Assembly: GCA_934691925.1 (NCBI GenBank)
Contig: CAKUTI010000036.1
Location: 1 to 17,504, forward strand
Reading direction: 5' to 3'
Length of the DNA stretch: 17,504 nucleotides
DNA from: an uncultured Treponema sp.
GTDB taxonomy: Bacteria; Spirochaetota; Spirochaetia; Treponematales; Treponemataceae
Under the pieces are notes generated by a model. The model was not told where the DNA came from, did not search any database, and was given only the letters and a program-made list of their open reading frames with translations. How positions within the stretch are numbered: the stretch's first letter is position 1; each line of letters opens with the position of its first letter. This document shows, in pieces, positions 7,464 through 14,870 of the stretch. Made by a program: the position numbers and the translations under genes.

Positions 7464-7469
7464 TATAAT
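7464..7469 (+). promoter_or_regulatory. Candidate -10 box for the four-helix membrane protein gene
   Basis: A perfect TATAAT, but the -35 region at 17 bases (TAGCAA) is poor. If used, it gives a leader of about 180 nt containing two hairpins. Confidence 0.35.
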
Positions 7470-7485
7470 CTAAATCAAATTTCAA

Positions 7486-7652
7486 TTTAAAGGAGTGTGA
7501 TAAAAACTTCGCCTGAAATATCATCAAAGTTTTTATTTACAAGTTTGCAACGCAAACTTTCTTTTCAACTGTTGTTTCTCACTTCGTTGCGAAACAACTA
7601 AAAAATAATTTCTGAAATTGAAAAATTTTCCAATTGATTTTTTAAGGAGTGT
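7486..7652 (+). repeat. Duplicated 13-base block flanking a hairpin insert
   Basis: TTTAAAGGAGTGT (7486-7498) and TTTTAAGGAGTGT (7640-7652) differ at one base. The second copy supplies the ribosome site of the gene at 7658. The 141 bases between them hold hairpins AAGTTTGC/GCAAACTT (7541-7559) and GTTGTTTC/GAAACAAC (7571-7598). This could be a small insertion with a target duplication, or a leader duplicated in place. No terminal inverted repeats are clear. Confidence 0.45.
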
Positions 7653-7657
7653 CAAAA

Positions 7658-8086
7658 ATGGCAAAATCAAAAAGTCGCGCGCTTAATCTTTTCCTGATTG
7701 GAATGGTTGTTGCGGCAGTCGGATGCTTTCTTCCGCTTACTTCAAGCAAGATTTTTGGAGGCAGCTCAAGCGCATTCAACGCGATTACTTCTGGCGGAAG
7801 CGGAGCTTTGAAAATCGGGGCGATTCTTGCGCTGCTCGGAGCTGTTGCCGGAGTTGTTTTCAGCTTTGTGGCTGTGAAAGGCGTTCCTGTAAAGCTGATT
7901 TCTCTGATTGTCTCGGTTGCCGGCGGAATTTACGTTTTGGTCAGCTATCTTAATGTGGGCGGACTCGGAAAAAGCCTTGTGAAAGGATTTGCGAAAGCGA
8001 CTCAGACCGGTCCTGGAATCGGGCTTTTCGTGATTGTAATCGGCTGGATTTTGGCGATTGCCGGATATATTAAGAACCGCGGCTAA
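7658..8086 (+). CDS. Four-helix integral membrane protein, 142 residues
   Basis: I recognise no family. The start ATG at 7658 follows AAGGAG at 7644-7649; an in-frame GTG at 7649 overlaps that ribosome site and is rejected. Four hydrophobic segments are visible at about 9-28 (NLFLIGMVVAAVGCFLPL), 50-74 (ALKIGAILALLGAVAGVVFS), 77-98 (VKLISLIVSVAGGIYVLVSY) and 118-137 (GPGIGLFVIVIGWILAIAGY). A Gly/Ser-rich loop lies between helices 1 and 2, and both ends are positively charged (MAKSKSR, IKNRG), favouring cytoplasmic termini. Small-residue patterns (GxxxG-like) suggest tight helix packing or oligomers. It has its own structured leader and a bidirectional terminator after the stop, so it appears monocistronic. 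Confidence 0.75.
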   Translation: MAKSKSRALNLFLIGMVVAAVGCFLPLTSSKIFGGSSSAFNAITSGGSGALKIGAILALLGAVAGVVFSFVAVKGVPVKLISLIVSVAGGIYVLVSYLNVGGLGKSLVKGFAKATQTGPGIGLFVIVIGWILAIAGYIKNRG

Positions 8087-8111
8087 AATTTAAGGAAAAG
8101 CCAAAAAAAGA

Positions 8112-8145
8112 AAAAGCCGCTTGTTGTTTTTTTCAGGCGGCTTTT
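8112..8145. terminator. Bidirectional intrinsic terminator
   Basis: The arms AAAAGCCGC (8112-8120) and GCGGCTTTT (8137-8145) enclose a T-rich 16-base loop. It separates the converging four-helix membrane protein and slyX clusters and works on both strands. Confidence 0.75.
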
Positions 8146-8150
8146 CACCT

Positions 8151-8201
8151 CGTCATTGCGAGCCTCGGACTGAGCCTGGACAAGTCCGGGCAAAGCAATC
8201 C
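8151..8201. repeat. CGTCATTGCGAG...GCAATCC interspersed repeat
   Basis: The block starts CGTCATTGCGAGC and ends GCAAAGCAATCC, flanking an inner stem CGGACT (8166-8171) / AGTCCG (8183-8188). Short intergenic repeats with these same ends are widely seen across bacteria. It sits between a terminator and the 3' end of slyX, a typical place for such elements. Copy number cannot be judged from one window. Confidence 0.55.
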
Positions 8202-8224
8202 TCATTCATCTGCAGCTGCAAATT

Positions 8225-8431
8225 TTAGTAATGCGGCGGCTTTCTGTTTGGAATCTCCAAATTTTCTGACAAATCTCTTATTCTGCTTGAAAGAATTTTG
8301 TTTTCTTCCCTTAAAATTGTGATTTGCTTTGACGCTTCAACGGCTTCTTCCTGAAGTTTTTGTATAAAGTCGTCCATATATGCGATTTTTGTCTCAATCG
8401 CGATAAATCTTTCTTCTGTTTGCTTGTCCAT
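8225..8431 (-). CDS. slyX: SlyX-like protein
   Basis: This is a 68-residue coiled-coil protein. It begins MDKQTEERFIAIETKIAYMD, continues with heptad-like leucine and isoleucine spacing through about residue 58, and ends in NRKPPHY. The short length, the opening pattern of an acidic/hydrophobic heptad helix and the C-terminal PPHY are the trademark of SlyX, a small cytosolic protein of unknown role known from E. coli and many other bacteria. The ribosome site is weak (AAGAG). The gene lies 22 bases after the 696-residue protein and is probably co-transcribed with it. The terminator at 8112-8145 would end the transcript. Confidence 0.82.
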   Translation of the reverse strand: MDKQTEERFIAIETKIAYMDDFIQKLQEEAVEASKQITILREENKILSSRIRDLSENLEIPNRKPPHY

Positions 8432-8453
8432 TTTTTTCTCTTTTTTGCCGTTT

Positions 8454-10544
8454 TTACTGCGCTGCGGCTTTTTCTGCCTGAGCCTGCGCCCTCTGCTGAC
8501 GCTGCCTTTCGTAATCGCGTTTTACCCGGTCGGCGAAAAGCTTGTTCTGGTCGGTTCGTTCCGGCGCGCTGAATGCAGGACCGCCATCGTTCGCGTTTAT
8601 CCTGTAGATTTTTGTTGAGTCTGAGCTATAGGCAGGGCTTTTCTGGTCGTTTATCCACCAGTCAAGAACCGCAATCACGCAAAGCGCGTATTTTATGAGA
8701 TTCGCGTTTGTCGCGGCAGAATCGGTCTGCTTTTTTGCTCCGAGAAGAACGTCCATCCGCTTTGAGACCGGATTTGCAATATCGAAGCGGTATTTTTCCC
8801 ATGGATTTGACATTCCGAAAACCATTCCTTTTTGCGGAGTCGCGCTGTCGATGCTTTTTGAGATTTCCCGGAAGAAATTCAGAAGAAACGTGCTTCTAAG
8901 GCAAAGCGGGCGGTAAGGACTGTCGTTTTTTGGCTTTTCAAGAAGCAGCTGGTCAAACGAGAAATGCGGCAGAAAATTGTATTTTGTCTGCCACAAAAGC
9001 GAAGTGATTATCTTCTTTCCGAAAAGCGATGACTTGAAGTCTCCTTGGCTGTACTCGTTGTTCACCAAATCCTTAATCTGGTCGGCGTAGTTTTTCTCAA
9101 AGAGAACCTCGCGGTACAAAGACCATTCTCCGAGAATCGCCGAGAGCTTGTCGTTGTCGTCCTCGTTGAGTTTTTCCTCTGTAAATGCGATATTCCGGCA
9201 GCCCTGAAAAATGTCTTCCGTGATTCTAAGCAAAGTGATTGTGATTTGAAGCGGATTTTCCGGGGCGAGCATATTGTAGCCGTCGCGGAACTGATAAAGC
9301 GGCTGAAAGTACGGATACATATCAGGAAAATTTCTGAGATTCAAGAATCCTGCTTCCGGGAACATCGTGTCCAAAAGTTTGAGCCCCGCGTCAACCAAGT
9401 CGTTTTTGCGGCTTTCTTCTTCCTTCTTCTTTTTCTGCTCGATTTCTTTTTCCGCCTCCTCTTTTTTCTGTTCTTCTGATTTCACTTCCGGCTTTTGCTC
9501 TTCCGGGCGGTTCGCTTTTTTGTTCGGCAAAAGAAGGTCGAATTTTGAAAGCTCCAGAAAATTCAGAATGTTTGACGACTGCGTGAGAAAAAAGTCCTGA
9601 AAATAGTCGAACTTGCTCGAACACATTCTCATCAAGAGCGGATAAAGTCCTTTTATGATTTGGCTGTATGCGTAGAACCATTCCGTAATTGCGCCTTTGC
9701 AGAACGTCAGGGCTTTCTGCTGGTCGAATTTCGGATATTTTATCAAATCGCTGTAAATTTCCTTGAAGATGTTGGAGATTTTTGTTTCTCCGAGATAGTA
9801 GATTTTGATTAGGTCGCGGTAAATCGCCTTAACAAAAGGAATCATCATTGCGACTGTTGTCGTGTCGGCTGTGTCCTGGAGCGAGAGAGCAATCGCCTTA
9901 ATCTCGTGCATTTTCCAGCTTCCGACTGTCTTTAGAATTCTGAATTTGTCTTCCTGCGATGTTATGATTTTTGACTTGTATGTTTCCGGCGCAATCTGAA
10001 TCAGTGATTTTACGCTTGCGATGAACGCCTGCAGATGCTCGACGTGCTTTTGAATATCGTATTCGACAAAGCTGCGCCTTACAAGCTCCATTCCGTTTTT
10101 CTTGAAATGGCGCATAAAATTGAAAAGCCCGTAGTTTGTCTTGATTTTAAAGTCCTCGCTCATCATCAGACGGTCCATCAGATTTTTTTCCTTGCCCGGA
10201 ATTTCTGGAAGACTGTAGATGTTTCGCGCGCGTTTTTCCTTGACTGCGTAGCCGTATTTGTTTGCTTTTGATGAGTCTTTTTCCGCGTCGCTTTTTCCGC
10301 CTGAAATTTCTGACGCGACGCTAGATGCTGTTTTTCCGACAACTCTGCGCGAGTATTCTTTTGCTTTCGGGAAAGTTGAGTAGTCAATCGGAGCTGATTT
10401 TTCAGTGAAAATTTCGCCGCCGAGCTTTTTCATCATTTTCTGGGCTTCGTTCTGGTCTATCGGCCCGATATTTCTTCTTGTCTGGTCGAGCGTTCCCGGC
10501 TCCCATTTTGCTTCCGGCTTTTTTGGTGCTTTGTATTCTTCCAT
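8454..10544 (-). CDS. Uncharacterised 696-residue protein
   Basis: I do not recognise a family. There is no signal peptide or membrane segment, so it should be cytosolic. Residues 1-110 are charged and probably flexible (PKKPEAKWEPGTLDQTRRNI, IDYSTFPKAKEYSRRVVGK). From about 120 to 340 the sequence looks helical (FNFMRHFKKNGMELVRRSF, LIKIYYLGETKISNIFKEIY). Residues about 345-381 are almost all Lys and Glu, suggesting a single long charged helix or linker. A second helical half follows (about 382-640), and the tail from about 675 is rich in Gln, Ala and Arg. A GAGG site lies before the ATG at 10544. It lies between DUF2804 and SlyX genes on the same strand, with gaps of 119 and 22 bases. The composition resembles spirochaete-specific cytosolic or cytoskeletal hypothetical proteins, but that is a guess. 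Confidence 0.8.
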   Translation of the reverse strand: MEEYKAPKKPEAKWEPGTLDQTRRNIGPIDQNEAQKMMKKLGGEIFTEKSAPIDYSTFPKAKEYSRRVVGKTASSVASEISGGKSDAEKDSSKANKYGYAVKEKRARNIYSLPEIPGKEKNLMDRLMMSEDFKIKTNYGLFNFMRHFKKNGMELVRRSFVEYDIQKHVEHLQAFIASVKSLIQIAPETYKSKIITSQEDKFRILKTVGSWKMHEIKAIALSLQDTADTTTVAMMIPFVKAIYRDLIKIYYLGETKISNIFKEIYSDLIKYPKFDQQKALTFCKGAITEWFYAYSQIIKGLYPLLMRMCSSKFDYFQDFFLTQSSNILNFLELSKFDLLLPNKKANRPEEQKPEVKSEEQKKEEAEKEIEQKKKKEEESRKNDLVDAGLKLLDTMFPEAGFLNLRNFPDMYPYFQPLYQFRDGYNMLAPENPLQITITLLRITEDIFQGCRNIAFTEEKLNEDDNDKLSAILGEWSLYREVLFEKNYADQIKDLVNNEYSQGDFKSSLFGKKIITSLLWQTKYNFLPHFSFDQLLLEKPKNDSPYRPLCLRSTFLLNFFREISKSIDSATPQKGMVFGMSNPWEKYRFDIANPVSKRMDVLLGAKKQTDSAATNANLIKYALCVIAVLDWWINDQKSPAYSSDSTKIYRINANDGGPAFSAPERTDQNKLFADRVKRDYERQRQQRAQAQAEKAAAQ

Positions 10545-10663
10545 TTGTTTGCCTCGATTTTGTCCGTTGCACTAAAGAATTTCAAATTTTAAAATGTTCG
10601 TTTTGGAATCTGAAAATTCTGAATGTTGCATTTTTGCACGCTCAAAATGTCAATCCTAAAATT

Positions 10664-11734
10664 TCACATTCTGAGAATCTGCTTTTTTGCGATTCCCTCA
10701 AAATTATGCAGGACAATTTTCTCGTCGTTTTTTGTTTTCATTACGCCCTCGAACGTGCCGAAAATCGTGTTCAGCTGCGTTCTGAGAATCAAAAATGAAA
10801 TGTCCCTGTAGACGCTGGAACTCGGCGTGAAAGTCAAATCAACCATATTCTCGAAATCCTGAATAATCCATTTTTTGTTCAGACCGAAAGGATGTGTGAT
10901 CTTGACCGGCGGAAGCAGAGTACATTCTCCGTTCACGCAAAGGACATTTCCATTTAAATTCTCGGAATCTACAGCATTTTCTTGCGAGGTAAATATCTGA
11001 AACGAGAATTTTTTTCCGTCTGACTCGCCTGCGGCCGCCGCGACTTCTGAATTTGTGTGGAAGTTATAGTAAGCCCTGTTCACGCAGAAAAGCGCGCTGC
11101 CTTCTGTGTCTTCCATTGTTGCGGACTCAGAAGTTCCTGTTTTTTCAAGCGTGAGCGCGCCGTGGATAACCGGCGTTGAAAGGTAAGCCGCCATGCACCG
11201 CCTTTTTGACGGAAACGGAACGACGCTGTAAATTTCGTTGATGTTCGGGTTTGAATAATGCGCGATAAAAGCCGCGTTTGCCGAAGGGCGCGAGAAATCT
11301 CCTTTTAGGTTGAAAATCATTGAGATTCTGTCGTGCTTGTGGTCCCAGCTTATCCTGATGTATCTGTGGCGGTTGAAGCTTGCGCAGAATCCGTTTTTCA
11401 TATTGTGCGGAATGAATCTTCTGCGCGGCCCCATAAACGAGCGGTATGCGTATTTTCTGCCGTTTTCCTTGTTCCAGAAAGTGACATCGGCGAATCCGAA
11501 AATCTTGTGGTCAAAAAAATCGACTGTTCCGATGTAAGGTCCGATGTTGAAAAGAAACATGAGAGAACTTTGAATACGGAGATTCGTCAAGACTGTTGGA
11601 AGCGGTGTGCCTGTGAAAGGGCCTCTTACGCCGCGTATATCCAGCTTTTCTGGGCAGCCCTCAAATGTGCCGAAATTTATTTTTCCGTTGTGAACGATTT
11701 TATCCGGCGCGGCCGACGTGTTGCGAGTATACAT
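10664..11734 (-). CDS. DUF2804 family protein
   Basis: From the chosen start the protein has 356 residues, with no signal peptide. The C-terminal half carries the DUF2804 pattern: a conserved aromatic region (SALFCVNRAYYNFHTNSE), NVLCVNGECTLLPPVKITHP, KKWIIQDFENMVDLTFTPSS, and a final FGTFEGVMKTKNDEKIVLHNFEG. The family is widespread, about 330-360 residues long, probably beta-rich and cytosolic, with no known activity. The DWGRG-like block of typical members is altered here (SALFCVNRA). The start at 11734 (MYTRNTSAAPDKI) is preferred over 11770, because the upstream start lies inside the -35 box of a near-consensus promoter. There is no ribosome site before 11734, which fits a leaderless message. 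It may be co-transcribed with the 696-residue gene after it. Confidence 0.8.
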   Translation of the reverse strand: MYTRNTSAAPDKIVHNGKINFGTFEGCPEKLDIRGVRGPFTGTPLPTVLTNLRIQSSLMFLFNIGPYIGTVDFFDHKIFGFADVTFWNKENGRKYAYRSFMGPRRRFIPHNMKNGFCASFNRHRYIRISWDHKHDRISMIFNLKGDFSRPSANAAFIAHYSNPNINEIYSVVPFPSKRRCMAAYLSTPVIHGALTLEKTGTSESATMEDTEGSALFCVNRAYYNFHTNSEVAAAAGESDGKKFSFQIFTSQENAVDSENLNGNVLCVNGECTLLPPVKITHPFGLNKKWIIQDFENMVDLTFTPSSSVYRDISFLILRTQLNTIFGTFEGVMKTKNDEKIVLHNFEGIAKKQILRM

Positions 11735-12045
11735 TTTATTTATTATACCAAGCAGAATGTAAAAATCCAATAACAGTTTTTTAATGTTGAGAAAACAGCG
11801 TTTTAGTCGTAGAATTTATTGAATTAGCCTGAAATTCGGACTCCTTGAATTTCGATTTCTTAGACTAAAATTTTAGATTTTTGGTCTGGAGATTCAGATT
11901 CAGAAATTAATTTTCAGGAATCTTGATTTAAGAAATTGATTTTTCAAATCCACTTTTTGAAATCTGATTTTTAGGCGGTTCTAATTTTAAAAGAATTCTC
12001 GGCTAGATTTCGGGAATGATATTTTTTGCATCTTGGAGGCAGCTT
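11735..12045. other. Divergent intergenic region, AT-rich with short inverted repeats
   Basis: This 311-base gap holds the DUF2804 promoter (11742-11770) and the ribosome site of the plus-strand gene (GGAGG 12035-12039). The rest is AT-rich with many GATTT/AAATC words and weak inverted repeats (TTTTAGTC 11801-11808 with GACTAAAA 11863-11870). I see no convincing promoter for the plus-strand gene. Confidence 0.5.
11742..11770 (-). promoter_or_regulatory. Extended -10 promoter giving a leaderless DUF2804 mRNA
   Basis: On the minus strand a -35 of TTGGAT (11770-11765), exactly 17 bases and TGG-TATAAT (-10 at 11747-11742) form an extended -10 promoter. Only seven bases (AAATAAA) lie between the -10 and the ATG at 11734, so transcription should begin at or next to the A of ATG. 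Confidence 0.7.
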
Positions 12046-13599
12046 ATGGCAGTATTTCTTTATTCACTTGGCGCGGCGCAGGAAGTAACCGGCTCTAAGC
12101 ACATTTTTGAAATTGACGGGCGTTCTTTTATGATTGACTGCGGAGCGTTTCAGGGAAAGCGCGCGGAAGCCGATGAGAAAAACCGGACTTTCCATATTCC
12201 TGTCGATAAAATCGAGTCGGTGATTTTGACTCATGCGCATTACGACCACGTCGGACTTCTTCCGCTTCTGATAAAAAAAGGCTACCACGGAAATGTCTAC
12301 GCGACTCCGGCGACACGTGACTTGGCGGACTTGATTATGATGGACAGCGCGAGAATTCAGGCGCGCGACGCGGAATATCTTAGGAAGCAGGCGACAAAAA
12401 AAGGCGGAAATTTCAGCTGGCGGCCGATGTTCGATGAAAAGGACTGCACAAAGGCGACAAACCAGATTGTGACTCTTTCTTACAACCGTAAAATGTACAT
12501 CGCGCCTGACGTGGAACTTGAATATTTTGACGCAGGACACATTTTAGGCTCGGCTTTCGCTTACATCACGATAAAAGGCCAGCGCGACGAGAATGGAAAT
12601 CCTCTCAAAAAAGTCTCTGAGGAAAAAATCTCAATCTGGAACAAGCTTTTCGGCTGGAAAAAGGACGAGAAACGGAAAATTTCAGGAAAAAGCGGAGTAA
12701 ACGGAAATCCCGCCCCGGACGGAAAAGACGAGCTTAGAATTCTCTTTACAGGTGATTTGGGCAGAAAACTAAAGCCGATTATACGAGACCCGGCGACAAA
12801 TGTTCCGGCTCCTGACTACATTGTGATTGAGTCAACTTACGGAAACAGAAAGCACGAGGACGCGGTTCTTGCGATGGACGAGCTTCGCAAAATCGTTATC
12901 CGAGCGGTGGAGAAAAAAGGAAAAATCATAATTCCGGCGTTTGCGATTGAAAGAACGCAGGAAATTGTCTACTATCTTCATCTTCTTGTTGACCAGAAGA
13001 AAATCCCGAAAATTCCGATTTATGTGGATTCTCCGATGGCGGTGAACGCGACTTCGATTTTTCAGGTTCATCAGGAATGTTACAGCGACGATGTCCACGA
13101 GGCTTTTTTGCAGCATCATAAAAATCCGTTCGGATTCGGCTCGCTTAACTTTGTGAACAGCGTTGAAGAATCCAAGGCACTGAACAAGAAAGAAGGCCCG
13201 ATGATTATCGTTTCGGCTGACGGAATGTGCGAGTGCGGACGCGTTGTCCATCACCTTGCGAACAATATTTCTGACCCGCGCAACACGATTTTGATTGTCG
13301 GCTATATGGCTGAAAATACGCTCGGCCGGAAAATCCGCGACCATGCCGAGAAAGTCAAGATTTTCGGAGACGAGTACGAGGTTAAGGCTGATGTTGAGTG
13401 CATAAACGCTTTTTCTGCGCACGCGGACTACACGGAAATGACAAAATGGCTCAAGACAATCGACACAAGCCGCCTGAAGAAGATTTTTATGGTTCACGGC
13501 GAGAAATCAGCGCAGGAATTTTTCCAGAATTATCTGAAAGAAAACGGATTTCCGAACGTTCAGATTGTGAAATACGGCGAAACTTACGAGCTTGAGTAA
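12046..13599 (+). CDS. Beta-CASP metallo-beta-lactamase fold protein (RNase J/CPSF73-like nuclease)
   Basis: The start ATG at 12046 has GGAGG six bases upstream; the in-frame ATG at 12016 has no site. The protein has 517 residues. Metal and catalytic motifs are all present: IDCGAFQG (Asp31), THAHYDHVG (His63, His65, Asp67, His68), DAGHILGSA (His165) and FTGDLGR (Asp236). The beta-CASP motifs also appear: A, ESTYGNR (Glu262); B, SAHAD (His459); C, MVHGEKS (His484). This set is that of RNA-processing exonucleases/endonucleases of the CPSF73/YSH1 class; the usual length is 450-470. The excess is a Lys/Gly-rich insert at about 178-228 (KKDEKRKISGKSG), between motifs 3 and 4. It is cytosolic and likely acts on RNA; the substrate is unknown. 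The gene is followed by GC-rich element B and a hydrolase gene. Confidence 0.9.
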   Translation: MAVFLYSLGAAQEVTGSKHIFEIDGRSFMIDCGAFQGKRAEADEKNRTFHIPVDKIESVILTHAHYDHVGLLPLLIKKGYHGNVYATPATRDLADLIMMDSARIQARDAEYLRKQATKKGGNFSWRPMFDEKDCTKATNQIVTLSYNRKMYIAPDVELEYFDAGHILGSAFAYITIKGQRDENGNPLKKVSEEKISIWNKLFGWKKDEKRKISGKSGVNGNPAPDGKDELRILFTGDLGRKLKPIIRDPATNVPAPDYIVIESTYGNRKHEDAVLAMDELRKIVIRAVEKKGKIIIPAFAIERTQEIVYYLHLLVDQKKIPKIPIYVDSPMAVNATSIFQVHQECYSDDVHEAFLQHHKNPFGFGSLNFVNSVEESKALNKKEGPMIIVSADGMCECGRVVHHLANNISDPRNTILIVGYMAENTLGRKIRDHAEKVKIFGDEYEVKADVECINAFSAHADYTEMTKWLKTIDTSRLKKIFMVHGEKSAQEFFQNYLKENGFPNVQIVKYGETYELE

Positions 13600-13602
13600 A
13601 AT

Positions 13603-13694
13603 GCGTTAGCGCTGGAAGGGGCGAACGAAGTGAGTTGCCACAGGCAATGAGCGTTAGCGAACCCCGGACATAGCGACGGCGAAGCTGGAACGCC
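13603..13694 (+). repeat. GC-rich element B between the nuclease and hydrolase genes
   Basis: This GC-rich block of about 92 bases starts GCGTTAGCG four bases after the nuclease stop and ends GCGAAGCTGGAACGCC. GCGTT and AACGC at the ends pair. Inside are GGGG/CCCC arms and a perfect hairpin TTGCC-ACA-GGCAA (13635-13647). A second GCGTTAGCG lies at about 13651. It shares end sequences with element A at 561-606, so it is probably a dispersed repeat copy. Confidence 0.55.
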
Positions 13695-13723
13695 AAAATT
13701 AGTCAGGCTTTAAAGAGGATTTT

Positions 13724-14671
13724 ATGAAATTGAATAAGAAAGCGGCGAAAATTGCCGGAATTTTTCTTTCGACGGCGGCTGTAATTGCGGCTTTGTTTTT
13801 TGGCTTGGTCTATTTTTTTGTGTTCAAGCCTTCGTTTGAGCGCGGAAAAATGTCTTCTGACTTGGAGCATTTTAAAAAAGAGGAATATGTTGAAAAGCAC
13901 ACGGCGGACAAGAACTGGTTTTTGGAGCAGAAATATTCAGAAATCAGCATAAAGTCGTTTGACGGCCTGAATCTCGTTGCGTACAAGCTCGACGCGGAGA
14001 ATCCGAAAGGAACTTTTGTCTTGATGCACGGCTATCATTCTGACCCGCTCCGCGAATTTGCGGGGCTTGCACGATTTTACTACGGGCTTGGCTACAATGT
14101 TGTTTTGCCTTTTCAGCGTGCGCACGGAAAAAGCGAGGGAAAATACATCACTTTTGGCGTGAAAGAACGCTACGACCTCCGCGACTGGATTTTGGAGACA
14201 AACAGATTGTATGGAAGCGAGAATCCAGTCTACCTTGAAGGAATTTCGATGGGCTGCGCCACGGTTGTGATGTCTCTCGGCTTTGACTTGCCTGCAAATG
14301 TGAAGGGCGTTGTGGCCGACTGCGGATTTACGTCGCCTGAGGAAATCATCTGGAAAGTTCTAAAAAAAGACAAGAAGCTTCCGCTTTCGCACTTGATTAT
14401 GGCGGCTGGCGAATTTATGACAAAGCACATTGCGGATTTTGACGAGAAGGAATTTTCAACGGTTACGGCTTTGAGGCACAATAAAATTCCTGTGATTTTT
14501 ATTCACGGAGCGGAAGACGATTTTGTTCCGATTGAAATGTCAATCACGAATTTTCAGATGTGCCGCTCGAAAAAAAACCTTTACATTGTGCCGGATTGTC
14601 CGCACGCAATTGCGTATCTTGTTGACGAGGAAAAATACCACAAAAAGGTGACGGGTTTCTTGGGAATATAA
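13724..14671 (+). CDS. Membrane-anchored alpha/beta hydrolase
   Basis: The protein has 315 residues; AGAGGA precedes the ATG. A single hydrophobic segment (about 12-34) after a Lys-rich tip anchors it to the membrane, with the enzyme domain outside the cytoplasm or facing the periplasm; no cleavage site is obvious. Core motifs of the fold are clear: MHGYHSD (oxyanion region, about 101-107), GISMG with nucleophile Ser175, HGAEDDFVP with acid Asp265, and PHAIAY with His294. These make a complete Ser-Asp-His triad. It resembles the YqkD/Bem46-type serine hydrolases; the substrate (ester, peptide or lipid) cannot be told. The gene follows the nuclease gene with 124 bases between, including element B, so co-transcription is possible. 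A strong terminator lies 200 bases downstream. Confidence 0.88.
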   Translation: MKLNKKAAKIAGIFLSTAAVIAALFFGLVYFFVFKPSFERGKMSSDLEHFKKEEYVEKHTADKNWFLEQKYSEISIKSFDGLNLVAYKLDAENPKGTFVLMHGYHSDPLREFAGLARFYYGLGYNVVLPFQRAHGKSEGKYITFGVKERYDLRDWILETNRLYGSENPVYLEGISMGCATVVMSLGFDLPANVKGVVADCGFTSPEEIIWKVLKKDKKLPLSHLIMAAGEFMTKHIADFDEKEFSTVTALRHNKIPVIFIHGAEDDFVPIEMSITNFQMCRSKKNLYIVPDCPHAIAYLVDEEKYHKKVTGFLGI

Positions 14672-14870
14672 GATTTGATTAGTGTGTTTTAGTGGCTGCG
14701 GTGCGGCGAACTTTGTTTTGTTCATTGGTGAAAGCTGATTGTATGGGGAAAATTTTGTTGCGCGCGGGCGACGCGGATATTTTTGCCGTTCGAAAGATCT
14801 GTTTTGCGCGCTTGTGGAGTTTGCCGAAGCGGGATGCTGTTGTGCTGTTCTGATGAAAATTTTTAAGATG

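Larger units (their letters stand above)
7285..7657. other. Divergent intergenic region with two promoters and leader hairpins
   Basis: This 373-base gap separates the chemoreceptor (minus) from the four-helix membrane protein (plus). It holds the sigma-28-like promoter (7390-7416), a plus-strand TATAAT (7464-7469), two close copies of a 13-base ribosome-site block (7486-7498 and 7640-7652) and two hairpins between them. Confidence 0.65.

Noticed and set aside
7497..7601. GTG-started 34-codon frame (leader peptide candidate) after the first ribosome-site copy
   Set aside because: The GGAG would sit one base from the GTG, too close to work, and the peptide simply reads through the hairpins.
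9045..9479. Plus-strand 144-codon open frame
   Set aside because: Antisense to the 696-residue gene and ends in a Phe/Leu run that is merely the complement of its Lys/Glu segment.
11735..11770. Upstream ATG for the DUF2804 protein
   Set aside because: It falls in the -35 box of a near-consensus promoter that points to the ATG at 11734.
12832..13497. Minus-strand 221-codon open frame
   Set aside because: Lies wholly inside the beta-CASP nuclease gene, whose motifs are clear; the translation is rich in Arg, Asn, Val and His with no recognisable domain, typical of an antisense shadow.
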